Below, piece after piece: positions 26,721 to 35,791 of a DNA stretch of 64,000 bases (its first letter is position 1; every line of letters starts with the position of its first letter). Below the pieces are notes generated by a model. That model ran no database searches and was not told where the DNA came from. It worked only from the letters and a program-made list of their open reading frames with translations. A program made the translations under genes and the position numbers. The DNA is from Ruania zhangjianzhongii (GTDB taxonomy: Bacteria > Actinomycetota > Actinomycetes > Actinomycetales > Beutenbergiaceae), in contig NZ_CP042828.1 of the NCBI RefSeq assembly GCF_008000995.1, positions 868,001 through 932,000 of the forward strand, written 5' to 3'.

Positions 26721-26801
26721 AGGACTGGCTGCCGACCGCGAGGGGGTAGGACTGGCTGCCGACCGCGAGGGGGTAGGACTGGCTACCGACCGCGAGGGTC
26801 A
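26721..26801. repeat. 27-bp tandem repeat, three copies
   Basis: Copies at 26721-26747, 26748-26774 (identical) and 26775-26801 (diverged). The unit is AGGACTGGCTGCCGACCGCG plus AGGGGGT. It lies between the convergent ends of the ECF sigma gene and the Gfo/Idh gene. Confidence 0.9.
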
Positions 26802-26859
26802 GGGCCGGCCGGCCCGGGGCGTGCTCGCACTCGACGAGCACGCCCCGGACCGGGTGCGG

Positions 26860-27894
26860 TCATCGCGGCTGGACGGGACGACCGGTCCGGGCCGAGGTGT
26901 ACGCCGCCTCGATGAACGCCACGGCGGCGCGCGCTTCCGTCGAGCGGACCAGCGGCGGAGCGCCGGTGGTGACCGCGGTGACAAAGTCCGTCAGCTGACC
27001 GAGCTGCTGGTCCACCGGTTCGAACTCGGGGATGTCGGCGCCGTCCTGGGTGATGAGGTGGGTGAACTTCTCCGAGAGCGTGACTGCGGTGCCGCCATCG
27101 CCCATCACCGCCACCCGCAGCGGCAGGTTGCCGTACGCGGTGGTAGTGGCCAGGAAGGTGAGCATGGCGCCGCTGGTGAACCGTGCGGTGATCGTGATGG
27201 TGTCCTCCACCTCGATCCGCTCGTGCGCGAGCAGGCCGCTGTGCGCGTAGACCTCTTCGACGTCGCCGAGCAGCCACAGGGCCAGGTCCACCAGGTGCAC
27301 GCCCTGGTTCATCAGCGCGCCGCCGCCGTCCAGGGCCCAGGTGCCGCGCCAGGCGCCGGAGTCGTAGTACTCCTGGGTACGCCAGAGGGCGATCTCGATG
27401 CTCGCTGCGGTCGGCCGGCCCAGTCGCCCGGACCTGATGGCCTCGTGCAGGAACTGGTTCTCCGGGGCGAACCGCCGCTGGCTGACCACGGACAGGGTCT
27501 TGCCGGAGGCCTGCTCGGCGGCGATGATGCGGTCCGCAGCGTCCACGGTGACGTCGATCGGCTTCTCCAGGAGCACATGCTTGCCTGCTTCCAGTGCGGC
27601 GATAGCGACGTCGGCGTGCAGACCCGAGGGGATCGCGATGATCACCGCGTCGACATCGTCGCTGGCCAGCAGGGCGTCGACGGACGCTGCCACCGGGGCG
27701 CTCAGGTCGGCCCCGACCGCCTCGGCCGCCTCGGTGCTCGCATCGGCGATAGCGATCAGCTGTGCGGGCGAGGCGTCGGACTGCAGACGCTTGATGTGCG
27801 CCTTGCCGACGACCCCGACGCCGATGACGCCGAGACGGAGCCGGTCGGTGGGTGCTTGCGCTGTGGACGTGGTGGTAGTGGCAGGTGTAGTCAC
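26860..27894 (-). CDS. Gfo/Idh/MocA-family oxidoreductase
   Basis: 344 aa. The Rossmann motif is LRLGVIGVGVVGKAHI after a Thr-rich start; HVLLEKPIDVTVDAAD carries the catalytic-site Glu-Lys-Pro. EYYDSGAWRGTW, then GGALMNQGVHLVDLALWLLG is the substrate-domain motif with His. It should oxidise or reduce a sugar or sugar acid with NAD(P). GTG start after AGGA. Nine nt downstream of the partner oxidoreductase, same operon, behind the LacI-type site at 28806. It resembles the product of 43918-44940, so the locus holds two related copies. Confidence 0.9.
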   Translation of the reverse strand: MTTPATTTTSTAQAPTDRLRLGVIGVGVVGKAHIKRLQSDASPAQLIAIADASTEAAEAVGADLSAPVAASVDALLASDDVDAVIIAIPSGLHADVAIAALEAGKHVLLEKPIDVTVDAADRIIAAEQASGKTLSVVSQRRFAPENQFLHEAIRSGRLGRPTAASIEIALWRTQEYYDSGAWRGTWALDGGGALMNQGVHLVDLALWLLGDVEEVYAHSGLLAHERIEVEDTITITARFTSGAMLTFLATTTAYGNLPLRVAVMGDGGTAVTLSEKFTHLITQDGADIPEFEPVDQQLGQLTDFVTAVTTGAPPLVRSTEARAAVAFIEAAYTSARTGRPVQPR

Positions 27895-27903
27895 GGGAGG
27901 TCC

Positions 27904-28758
27904 TTACTCGTTGGCGAGGGCGTCGGCGATCGCGCTCAGCACCACGATTGGGCTGAGCAGCTCGGCGGCAGACATCGGGGAGCTGCCGCCGGAGATCGCG
28001 TCGACGAAGCGGGCCACCGACGGGGCGTTGTAGTCCGGGCCGAGGACCAGCTCGCGGGCAGTGACGCTGTCGGTGCGGGTGGCGACGGCGTAGAACGGCA
28101 CGCGGACGCCGTCACCGGGCACGACGAAGGTGAAGGAGACCTCCACGCCGGCGATCCGGGTCAGCGCCACAGTGGTGTCGCCGTGCCGGGAGAGGTGCAC
28201 CTGCACGGAGCCGGGCTCGACGGTGGGGTTGCCGACGATCTCCAGTGCCGCCTCGACGTGGTGGATGCCGTAGAAGAACAGACCCGAGTACGGGCTGTCC
28301 GGATCAGCCGGGCCGATCAGGCTGAGCTGACGCAGGGACTCGGTGCCACCCTCGCTGACCTCCGCGATCTGCGGCAGAAAGCGCAGTGCGGAGCTGGACA
28401 GCAGCACCGAGCCCGACTCCTGACCCGCGGCGATGATCGCCTGGGCGTCCTCGACGCTGGTGGCGAGGGGCTTGTCCACCAGCACCGGCATCCCGGCCCG
28501 CAGCAGCGGTTCGGCCTGCTCGCGATGCAGTGCTCCGTCCCGGGTGGAGATGATGGCGGCGTCGACCTTGCCGATGAGATCCTCCGGCGCGTCCACGATG
28601 TCCAGCTCGCCGCCGGCCGAGAGCTTGTCATTGCGCTCGGAGGCGCCGCCGGCGAGTGCGGCAGCACGGAAACCGGGGTGGCGGGCCTCCGCGTTGAGGA
28701 ACCGGATGAAGTGGTCGGTGTGGGAGTTTTCCGTGCCGATGAAGCCGATGCTTGTCAC
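27904..28758 (-). CDS. Gfo/Idh/MocA-family oxidoreductase (short, pair partner)
   Basis: About 284 aa, shorter than the usual 330-380. It starts TSIGFIGTENSHTDHF, a variant nucleotide-binding motif (GFIGTENSH) seen in the poorly studied Gfo/Idh branch that often comes paired with a normal-length member. VLVDKPLATSVEDA holds the Asp-Lys-Pro (normally EKP). YGIHHVEAALEIVG supplies the His motif. The GTG at 28758 is my choice; a TTG 15 nt upstream is an alternative and neither has a strong ribosome site. First gene of a two-gene operon preceded 48 bp upstream by a LacI-type palindrome. Confidence 0.82.
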   Translation of the reverse strand: MTSIGFIGTENSHTDHFIRFLNAEARHPGFRAAALAGGASERNDKLSAGGELDIVDAPEDLIGKVDAAIISTRDGALHREQAEPLLRAGMPVLVDKPLATSVEDAQAIIAAGQESGSVLLSSSALRFLPQIAEVSEGGTESLRQLSLIGPADPDSPYSGLFFYGIHHVEAALEIVGNPTVEPGSVQVHLSRHGDTTVALTRIAGVEVSFTFVVPGDGVRVPFYAVATRTDSVTARELVLGPDYNAPSVARFVDAISGGSSPMSAAELLSPIVVLSAIADALANE

Positions 28759-28805
28759 GGGCGAGCGATCCAATCACGATCGGGGATGAATAGAACTAGC
28801 CTGGC

Positions 28806-28820
28806 TTGCAATCGGTTGCA
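28806..28820. promoter_or_regulatory. LacI-type operator upstream of the Gfo/Idh pair
   Basis: TTGCAATCGGTTGCA, a palindrome around the central CG typical of LacI-family sites, 48 bp upstream of the GTG at 28758. Same 15-mer as at 38325. Confidence 0.75.
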
Positions 28821-28873
28821 CGTCAAGCCTCTTCGGTGACGAATCCGTCGCCACGATCTCCGCCAGCGGTCGG

Positions 28874-31800
28874 CTAGCCCAGGGCGAGCATGGTGCCGTC
28901 CCGGAGCACCACCGTCAGTGTGCCGGTCACAGCGGCACCGACGATCGGCTCGGAGAACCGCCAGCGGCCGGTCTCGGCGCCGTCGGTGTCGAGGCGGACC
29001 AGGAGCCCGTGATCGGCCAGGGCCAGGTAGCCCTCGCCGGGAAGTGGGATCACCTGCAGCACCCGGTCACCGATCGGAGTGCGGAACCGGGGAGCTCCCT
29101 CGACATCCAGCGACCAGACGTGGAAACCGCTGGTACCGAGCACGATCTCGGCGCCGACCGAGTCGTGAAAGATGCCGCAGCGCAGGTCGTTGACCTGGCC
29201 GCCGACGTTGTACTCCCAGACCGGGTCGGGCCGGTCCCCGGAATAGGTCACGGCACTCACGAGGCTCTGCTTGGTCCCGTACACCACCAGCGGTGCAGCC
29301 TCGTCGGACAGGTGCACGCCGACGCTGGTGAAGCCCGGCCCCTCCGCAGAAGCGCCCCGGTGCTCGACGTTGTCGTCCCAGATCGAGGTATTGAAGTATT
29401 CGAGCGCGAAGGCGCCTTCGTCGACACCGTCACCGTCCAAATCGGCGAACACCGCATCCTCGATGCCGTAGTAGTACAGCATCATCTCGTTCTGGATCTC
29501 ACCCGCGAAGTCCACGGTGTAGACCCAGCGGAACTGGGTGCCGACCATCAGCGACGGCGCCCGGTCCTGACCGTTGACATAGCCGGTGCGCACTGCGGTG
29601 ATGCCGAGCAGGTTGCCCTTGCGCTCGCGGCGGCCGGGGTCGTCGGGGATGGCGCACACCCAGCGCTGGGTGCCGTCGCGGTTCAGCGCGTGCACCCGGT
29701 AGTCCTCGGTGGCCACCACGATCAGCTCATCCTGGTCGTGGACGTGGTGGGTGATCTCGTTCACCCTGCCCTGCACGGCTGCGGTCCACTGCGGCGTGCC
29801 ATCGAGGCTGACGGCGCTCACCTGACCATCGGCGGTCCCGGAAAGCAGCAGCGCGGGCGCTGAACCGGTCGCCGGGATCTCGGTCATCTCGGTGACCGTG
29901 CCGGCCACCTGCCCGAGCAGCGACCAACCGCTCGGAATCTCCGCACCCACGGGCAACCCGCGTTCGCCCGGCCGCCAGGGTCGTTCCGCTGCCCGCACCG
30001 CCCCGACCACGCGCGCGGTGCTGCCGGAGGACCAGGTCAACGACCCCTCGTCGACCGGACCAGGCCGGATCGGTTCGCCGACCTCGTCATAGTGCACGTG
30101 GTCACGGCGCACCGGGTACGCCGCCCACCGCTTCGTGGTGGTGTCCAGGTGCCACACCACCGGTTCGTCGAAGGTGTAGCTCGACGTGCCGATCGTGACC
30201 CGCTTCGCCCCGGACAGCGTGATCCGGTCCGGCCCCAGGACCGACAGGGCGGCATCGGTGCTCAGTACCCCGCTGTCCACCGGGCCGTTGATGAACCACC
30301 ACGGTGCGCCGTCGACCGTGACCTGCCAGAGCCGCTCATTCCATCGGCGGGAGGCCACGGCCGGGTCGTCGTCACCCGAACCAGTGGCGATCACGTTGAC
30401 GAACGAGAGCCGGTCGCCCGCCGAACGCGCCTGCTCGTCGTAAACCTGACTGAGCACCGTCTCGGCCTCCGCGTACTCGTACGCGTTGTCGCTGCGGTAG
30501 TACTTCACGAAGTGCCCGTAGCGATCGACCGTGGACTGCACGGAGGCGTCCATGCTGTCGATGACCATCGTCACGCCGTCCTGCCGGCAGCGGTACCGGG
30601 CCCCGTCCACCTCGCCGGCGCCGAGCGTCTGCCACTGGTTCTTCACCAGGTAGGAGCCGCTCTCGGTGACGTCCAGCTCGTCCAGGACCAGATGGAAGCC
30701 ACCGTCAGCGGTGAAGATCGTGCGGGTCCAGTCGGTGCCGTTCCAGCCGACGAGCCGGGACCGGCTCACCGAGGCCCCGTCCACGTCGGCCACCCAGTCG
30801 ATGGCGGCGAACTCGGGTTTGACCGGTTGCTCACCGTCGCGCACCACCACCAGGCCGGAGTGGTGTTCTGGAGTGTTCTCCATGTAGTCGCGGTCGGTCA
30901 GCAGGATCCGGCTGCGTGCGGTGTAGCCGATGATCGCGTTGCTGTCCTGATGGTTGTGCCGGCCACCGGCGAAGCCGTCGACCATCAGCGTCGGATCGTC
31001 GACATCGAGACCGGCACGGAAGGCCATCTTGTGAAACGTCCGCTCCAGGTCAACCTCGGTGGGCCGTTCCTCGGTCACATGGGAGTAGACGCCCTCCTCC
31101 ACCGGGTAGGCCATCACCGCCGGCAGGGACAGGTCCCCGTCGTCCCCCTCATCGCTGTCGGCATCGACCTGATAGCGGTGCAGCGGATTGGCGAGGTCGG
31201 AGTTCCGGTTGTTGCTGAACGGGCCGGTGCGGGCGCGCTCGAGCAGCAGGCCGTAGATCGGCTCGGGGAACAGCCACGACGCGGCGTGCATCACCTGCGA
31301 GTGCCCCCAGGAATACACCCCGGAGTAGCCGTACGGGTACACGTCACCACCGCCGACCATCGAGCCGCCGTTGTCGATCATCAGTACGTGCAGATCGGCG
31401 CTCGGACGCAACGTGCGGGTGAGGAACTCGTACTGACCGGTCAGCATCGCGTAGTCCATCGTGATGATCGGCAGATGCATCAGATAGTCAGCGCCCTCAT
31501 CCAGGCTGATCACCGAGGTGCTGCCCTGGAAGATGCGGTCGCCCAGCGCGTGCCAGTCCTGCGCCTCGGGCAGGTCATGGTGGCGTTGGAAGTAGCTGGC
31601 TCCGGCCACCAGGGACAAGGCGGGGTAGGCCTCGTGGTTCCACCGGGGAGCCTCCGGCTCCGCGCTGTTCAGGTAGCCGTCATTGGCATTAGCCGCGAAG
31701 GTCAGCTGGATGGCTTCGAGTGCCTTCTCGCGCTCAGCATCGCTGAACAGGTCAACGGTCTCCATCATTGCCCAGACGCTGATCAGCTCCTCGCCGTCGG

Positions 31801-32626
31801 TCCACATGTTCGCCCGCTCGTTGAGCTGGTCGGTCGCCTCGGCTGGGTGCGCCAGCACGAAGTCCGCATACCCGGTGATCAGCAGGTGGTAGAGCTCGGC
31901 GAAACCGGCATCCGCGGTCAGCAGGTGCGCTTCACCCGCACCCCTGAGCTCGGACAGGATGCGGTGCAGGCTCTTGGCATCCGCCTCATTGCCGGTGGAG
32001 GGCACCAGAGCATCCAGCCGGGCCTGCAGTGCCGCGCGCTCGGCGGCGAGGTAGTCGGCGTCGGTCGCACCGCCGTTGGGCAGCACTTCCAGCACCGAGT
32101 CCGCGAGCGAAGCCTGGTGCAGGCGGGGCACGGTCTGCTCCTCGACCGCCCCGATCACCAGATCGATGCCGGCTCGGGCGCCGTCGAGATCGCTGGCGCC
32201 GACCACCAGGGAGTTCCCACCCGCGCCGAACGGGTCAACCACTGTGCACACCCAGTGGCCGCCGGGCCCAGGCATCCACGAGTCGACCATCGCGAAGCGC
32301 ATCCCGTACAGCCGGGCGAGCTCGAAGTTGTTCCCCAGATTGCCGAGCAGGATGACATCGCCCTCCCAGCCACTGGCGAACCGGTCCTGCTGTGGAGCAT
32401 GCACCTGCGGCGGCGCCACCCCGGTCGCTTCGGCAAGCCGATTGGCGAGGTCCTCGGCCAGAGCGTGCCACTCGGCTTGTTCCGGGGCAACGATCACCAC
32501 CGTGCCCGGATCGACCTCAGTGATGCGTGACCGGCGTCCGGTAGCTCGTGCGGCTGGGACACCGAGGGTCAGGGCGGCTCCGGCGGCGCCGGCTCCGAGG
32601 ATCAACGTGCGGCGTGAGAGCTCCAT
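28874..32626 (-). CDS. Tat-exported polysaccharide lyase (heparinase II/III-like) with C-terminal propeller
   Basis: 1250 aa. It begins with a Tat signal (SRRTLILGAGAAGAALTLG). Residues about 180-520 are helical, compatible with an (alpha/alpha) toroid. At 557-561 it reads HNHQD within GGRHNHQDSNAIIGY, resembling the H-x-H-x-D motif of heparinase II/III-like lyases, followed by the beta-sandwich region to about 880. After about 900 comes a PQQ/FG-GAP-like propeller (VSAVSLDGTPQW; VHALNRDGTQRWV; FADLDGDGVDEG). So a lyase-like module is fused to a propeller, much longer than ordinary 600-800 aa lyases. It would cut a uronic-acid polysaccharide outside the cell. The ATG at 32626 follows GGAGAAG. 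It is 106 bp after the propeller gene on the same strand and likely co-transcribed. Confidence 0.75.
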   Translation of the reverse strand: MELSRRTLILGAGAAGAALTLGVPAARATGRRSRITEVDPGTVVIVAPEQAEWHALAEDLANRLAEATGVAPPQVHAPQQDRFASGWEGDVILLGNLGNNFELARLYGMRFAMVDSWMPGPGGHWVCTVVDPFGAGGNSLVVGASDLDGARAGIDLVIGAVEEQTVPRLHQASLADSVLEVLPNGGATDADYLAAERAALQARLDALVPSTGNEADAKSLHRILSELRGAGEAHLLTADAGFAELYHLLITGYADFVLAHPAEATDQLNERANMWTDGEELISVWAMMETVDLFSDAEREKALEAIQLTFAANANDGYLNSAEPEAPRWNHEAYPALSLVAGASYFQRHHDLPEAQDWHALGDRIFQGSTSVISLDEGADYLMHLPIITMDYAMLTGQYEFLTRTLRPSADLHVLMIDNGGSMVGGGDVYPYGYSGVYSWGHSQVMHAASWLFPEPIYGLLLERARTGPFSNNRNSDLANPLHRYQVDADSDEGDDGDLSLPAVMAYPVEEGVYSHVTEERPTEVDLERTFHKMAFRAGLDVDDPTLMVDGFAGGRHNHQDSNAIIGYTARSRILLTDRDYMENTPEHHSGLVVVRDGEQPVKPEFAAIDWVADVDGASVSRSRLVGWNGTDWTRTIFTADGGFHLVLDELDVTESGSYLVKNQWQTLGAGEVDGARYRCRQDGVTMVIDSMDASVQSTVDRYGHFVKYYRSDNAYEYAEAETVLSQVYDEQARSAGDRLSFVNVIATGSGDDDPAVASRRWNERLWQVTVDGAPWWFINGPVDSGVLSTDAALSVLGPDRITLSGAKRVTIGTSSYTFDEPVVWHLDTTTKRWAAYPVRRDHVHYDEVGEPIRPGPVDEGSLTWSSGSTARVVGAVRAAERPWRPGERGLPVGAEIPSGWSLLGQVAGTVTEMTEIPATGSAPALLLSGTADGQVSAVSLDGTPQWTAAVQGRVNEITHHVHDQDELIVVATEDYRVHALNRDGTQRWVCAIPDDPGRRERKGNLLGITAVRTGYVNGQDRAPSLMVGTQFRWVYTVDFAGEIQNEMMLYYYGIEDAVFADLDGDGVDEGAFALEYFNTSIWDDNVEHRGASAEGPGFTSVGVHLSDEAAPLVVYGTKQSLVSAVTYSGDRPDPVWEYNVGGQVNDLRCGIFHDSVGAEIVLGTSGFHVWSLDVEGAPRFRTPIGDRVLQVIPLPGEGYLALADHGLLVRLDTDGAETGRWRFSEPIVGAAVTGTLTVVLRDGTMLALG

Positions 32627-32732
32627 CGGTCTTCTCCGTCTCAAGGTTCAGGTGTGCTGCGGTCGAACAGGGAACGCGGGGGATGCGCGGGGCGGCGCAC
32701 TCGTGGTCGGCCGCCCCGCGCACCCGATTCAG

Positions 32733-35189
32733 CTACAGGTCACGGCACTGACCCGACTGTGGACCCCGTACGGTGTTCGGGCTACCGAGGTCCAACGGTG
32801 CTGGGTCGTTGCCGGAGCAGCTGAGCGGACCACGGATCTCGTTGCCGGACAGGACGGTCGAGGCCGTCGTCCCGGAGATGCTCACCGGACCGTGGATGCT
32901 CGAGTCGACGATCTCCACGGCCGACGCACCAGTGCTGTGCAGCGGACCGAACAGCTCGGCATCGTTGGCGATCAGCGAGGCGCCAGCCTGAACCGTGATC
33001 GGTCCGCGTACGCTGCCGGACTCGATGCAGGTGACGCCTTCGCTGACCGTCAGCGGTCCGGCGTGCCGGCCGTCGATCGTCTCCGTGCACTCGGCGCCGG
33101 CGCCACCGACAGTGATCTCGAACAGATGGGTGTCGTCGAGGGCGTAGATGGTCCCGTCCGGTGCGATGTCCATCCGCTTGTAGCTGAGATCATCGAGCAG
33201 GATCTGCTGCTCCTGCGTCTCCGGGTCGAAGGCGAAGATGCTGCCACCGGCGATGCCGTAGAGCAGCCCGTCGGCAGGGTTGAGCTGCACGGTGCTCCCC
33301 AGCCCCCACGGCGAGGCGCTGTGCTCGGTGCCGAGATCGTAGGTGTTCACCACCTCCTGGGTGGTGGTGTCGAACTCGAACAGGTCACCACTGTTGGTCA
33401 CGCCCCAGATGCTGTCCCCGATCGGAACCAGCCCGGAGACTACGTCGTTACCTTCCACCGGGATGACGGCGCCCGTCACCGTGCCCTGCTCCGGATCGAA
33501 GGTCACCAGGTGCGCATCCAACGGGCTGTTGTCGCTGGAGAGCCCACCGCGGATCGAGGTACCGGCGTAGATCAGGCCGTCGTTGCCGAAGGCGACCGAG
33601 GCTGTGCTCTGTGCCTCGACGAGATCGCGGTAGGTCGTGCCGCTGTCGGTCATGTCCGTGATCGTCAGTCCGCCGCCCTGCACGCCGTAGTCGGCCACTG
33701 TGGCGATCGCCACCGTGTCACCGTCGGTCGCCATCTGGATCACTCGGTCCTGCTGCTCACCGATCAGGCGGAACTGTTGGGCCGGATTGGTGTCCCACTC
33801 CCACTCGGCGAACGGGTCACCCTGGTGGATCACGGCGTTGCCATAGCTGCCGATCAGCAGCTGATCGTCGAAGGTCAGCCAGGAGTCGGCCTGACTCGGG
33901 CCGCTGATCTGCTCGATCTCTTCCGTGGCCGGGTCGTAGCGACCCAGTACCTGCGGGCTCAGGTAGATGCCCATGTAGACCTGCTCGTCCGGTCCGACGT
34001 GGATGGAGTGCGCGGTCAGCGCCGAGCCGGTCACCTGGCTCTCGAAGAACTCGTGCTCACCAGTGGCAGGGTCGAAGTTCCAGAACGAGCCATCCCGGTT
34101 CAGCCCGAGCAGCAGGTGCTCGGAGCCATCGGCCGAGTTGACCAACCCCAGAGTGCGGTGGGTCCCGGTGTCGGCGAGGTCGGTGTCGATCCAGCCGGTG
34201 GGGCTGACCGAGCAGTCGGTGGAGTCGAACTCCCAGATCTCGTCGTTCGCCTTGTAGTAGAACCTGCCGTCCTCAGTGGGCTCGCTGTAGGGGTTGTTCA
34301 GGCTGACGAAGGAGTCGATCGCGCCCTCGCACGCGAGCTCCTGGTTGGCGGTGTCCCAGAACAGGGTGTTGGTGCCACCGGAGATCCCGGGGGAGAAGGC
34401 CATGGCGATCAGATCACCGACCTGCTGGAACCGGTAGAACCGGGTGATCTGGTCATACTCGGCCGGCAGCTCGATCTCGGTCTTCTCGCCGCTGTCCAGG
34501 TCAACGGTGACGAAGTGCCCGTTCTGCATGCCGGTTCCGACGTAGGCGGTGCCATCGTGCACCGAGAAGCCTTCGGCGTAGCTGTCGCTGTCCCCGGAAT
34601 CGAGGATGTTGCCGTAGTCGCGCTCCTCGCCGGTCTCCGGATCGTAGGAGAACACCCGGGTGTTCGGATAGGTAGAGCCGTAGAGCAGGCCGTCATCCCC
34701 GAGCTGCAGCTCGCGCACGAGCCGGCCGCCGGCCGGGTTCTCCAACGCCTCGGTGATCTCGTGGGTCTCGGCGTCCCAGTGATAGATGATCAAGCCGGAA
34801 CCGTCCCGAAGGCCGAAGAACGCGCTGCCATCCGGGAGTGGCTGGATCGGGCTGCCGATACTCTTCGGCGGAACGTCGGCGGCGAAGATCAGCTCGCCGG
34901 TCTCGGCGTTCACCACGGTGAAGCTCGCCGGCTCGCCGGAGCCGCCGATATACAGCACCGGGGTGCCGTCCGGCAGGGTGCCGGCCTCGGAGACGCTCGT
35001 GCTGACCTCCGTCGCCACGAGGCCGTGGTCGGTCACCTCGGCGGTGAGGCCGAGTCCGTCGGTGGTGTCGTCGCCTGCTGCGGCAGAGGCCAGCCCGAGC
35101 GAGGCGACGGCGGCGACTGCGGTGGCCGCCAATAGTCGGGTGTGCGGTCTGGTCGGTTGGGCGTGAGGTCTCATCGGTGAATGGCTCAC
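32733..35189 (-). CDS. secreted beta-propeller protein A with C-terminal beta-helix-like domain
   Basis: 818 aa. A signal peptide lies in residues 1-40. Residues about 45-690 are repeats of four-strand blades with Y-D-P-E-T-G turns (YGSTYPNTRVFSYDPETGEE; GPSQADSW; WEWDTNP; QDR; YAGTSIRGGL). From about 700 come short 'RGPI/FGPL/HGPV' units closed by Cys (CTETIDGRHAGPL; GPLSCSGND; GQCRDL), which look like a small right-handed beta-helix. I do not recognise an enzyme class: a lyase, glycosidase or sugar-binding role are all possible. The GTG at 35189 follows GGAGGAG. It leads an operon with the polysaccharide lyase, behind a LacI-type site. Confidence 0.8.
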   Translation of the reverse strand: MSHSPMRPHAQPTRPHTRLLAATAVAAVASLGLASAAAGDDTTDGLGLTAEVTDHGLVATEVSTSVSEAGTLPDGTPVLYIGGSGEPASFTVVNAETGELIFAADVPPKSIGSPIQPLPDGSAFFGLRDGSGLIIYHWDAETHEITEALENPAGGRLVRELQLGDDGLLYGSTYPNTRVFSYDPETGEERDYGNILDSGDSDSYAEGFSVHDGTAYVGTGMQNGHFVTVDLDSGEKTEIELPAEYDQITRFYRFQQVGDLIAMAFSPGISGGTNTLFWDTANQELACEGAIDSFVSLNNPYSEPTEDGRFYYKANDEIWEFDSTDCSVSPTGWIDTDLADTGTHRTLGLVNSADGSEHLLLGLNRDGSFWNFDPATGEHEFFESQVTGSALTAHSIHVGPDEQVYMGIYLSPQVLGRYDPATEEIEQISGPSQADSWLTFDDQLLIGSYGNAVIHQGDPFAEWEWDTNPAQQFRLIGEQQDRVIQMATDGDTVAIATVADYGVQGGGLTITDMTDSGTTYRDLVEAQSTASVAFGNDGLIYAGTSIRGGLSSDNSPLDAHLVTFDPEQGTVTGAVIPVEGNDVVSGLVPIGDSIWGVTNSGDLFEFDTTTQEVVNTYDLGTEHSASPWGLGSTVQLNPADGLLYGIAGGSIFAFDPETQEQQILLDDLSYKRMDIAPDGTIYALDDTHLFEITVGGAGAECTETIDGRHAGPLTVSEGVTCIESGSVRGPITVQAGASLIANDAELFGPLHSTGASAVEIVDSSIHGPVSISGTTASTVLSGNEIRGPLSCSGNDPAPLDLGSPNTVRGPQSGQCRDL

Positions 35190-35293
35190 CCGTACTCCTC
35201 CATGGTCGTGCGGACCGCACTCGTTGCGGCACGCTCGGTCACGGTTGCCGGTCGGGACTTGGAACCAGCGATGACCCTCAGCCCCGAGGATCT

Positions 35294-35308
35294 TTGCAAC
35301 CGGTTGTA
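35294..35308. promoter_or_regulatory. LacI-type operator upstream of propeller A and lyase
   Basis: TTGCAACCGGTTGTA, 105 bp upstream of the GTG at 35189. One base off a perfect palindrome. Confidence 0.7.
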
Positions 35309-35440
35309 GGAACCGTAGAGGTGCGGCATCGCCGGCGTCAAGGGTGAGGAGATCGAGGTGGCGGGTCGCCTCGATCGGTCTGCTCGGACCTGAGCGAGTG
35401 CGACCTTGACGCCCGACCACCGTTGCCGCTACGTTGCCAG

Positions 35441-35455
35441 AGCAACCGGTTGCAA
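35441..35455. promoter_or_regulatory. second LacI-type operator in the divergent region
   Basis: GCAACCGGTTGC (35442-35453) is a perfect palindrome with flanking A. It lies between the divergent propeller genes A and B, 337 bp before B, and could affect both. Confidence 0.65.
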
Positions 35456-35523
35456 CCAGCTCGGCGTCGAGGATGTGCGGGTGATCCCCGCCTGTGCCGA
35501 GCACTGCTCACCTGCTGAGTGCT

Positions 35524-35725
35524 GCCCACCCACCGAGCCCGCTGATACGCCAGGCATTGCCCACCAGTCGAGTTCTACTCACCCGTCGAGCACGCCTACA
35601 CGTCGGGCACGGTCCACCCACCGAGCCCGGAGATGCACCGGGCAGCGCCCACCAGCCGAGCCCGGAGATGCACCGGGCAGCGCCCACCAGCTGAGCCTTG
35701 CTCACCCGTCGGGTACTCCGACACG
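35524..35725. repeat. degenerate repeats, about 17-35 bp period
   Basis: The region is made of variants of a GCCCACC-x-GTCGAGC type unit, about 17-18 bp, doubled to a 35-bp period. Two 35-bp copies (35621-35655 and 35656-35690) are identical. It lies in the 602-bp gap between propeller genes A and B, upstream of B. No open frame here is convincing. Confidence 0.75.
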
Positions 35726-35791
35726 CGCGGAGTTGCCCGGACGCCATGCACGACCCACCCGTTGTACCAAGTACCGCTGGAGGTACGGTTC

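Noticed and set aside
26721-26801. CRISPR-like array
   Set aside because: Copies are directly adjacent with no spacers; simple tandem repeat. Same for 59742-59837.
26821-28839. 672-codon + strand open frame
   Set aside because: Antisense to the Gfo/Idh pair; shadow.
30092-35135. Two long + strand open frames (812 and 1019 codons)
   Set aside because: Antisense to the polysaccharide lyase and propeller A; no plausible domains.
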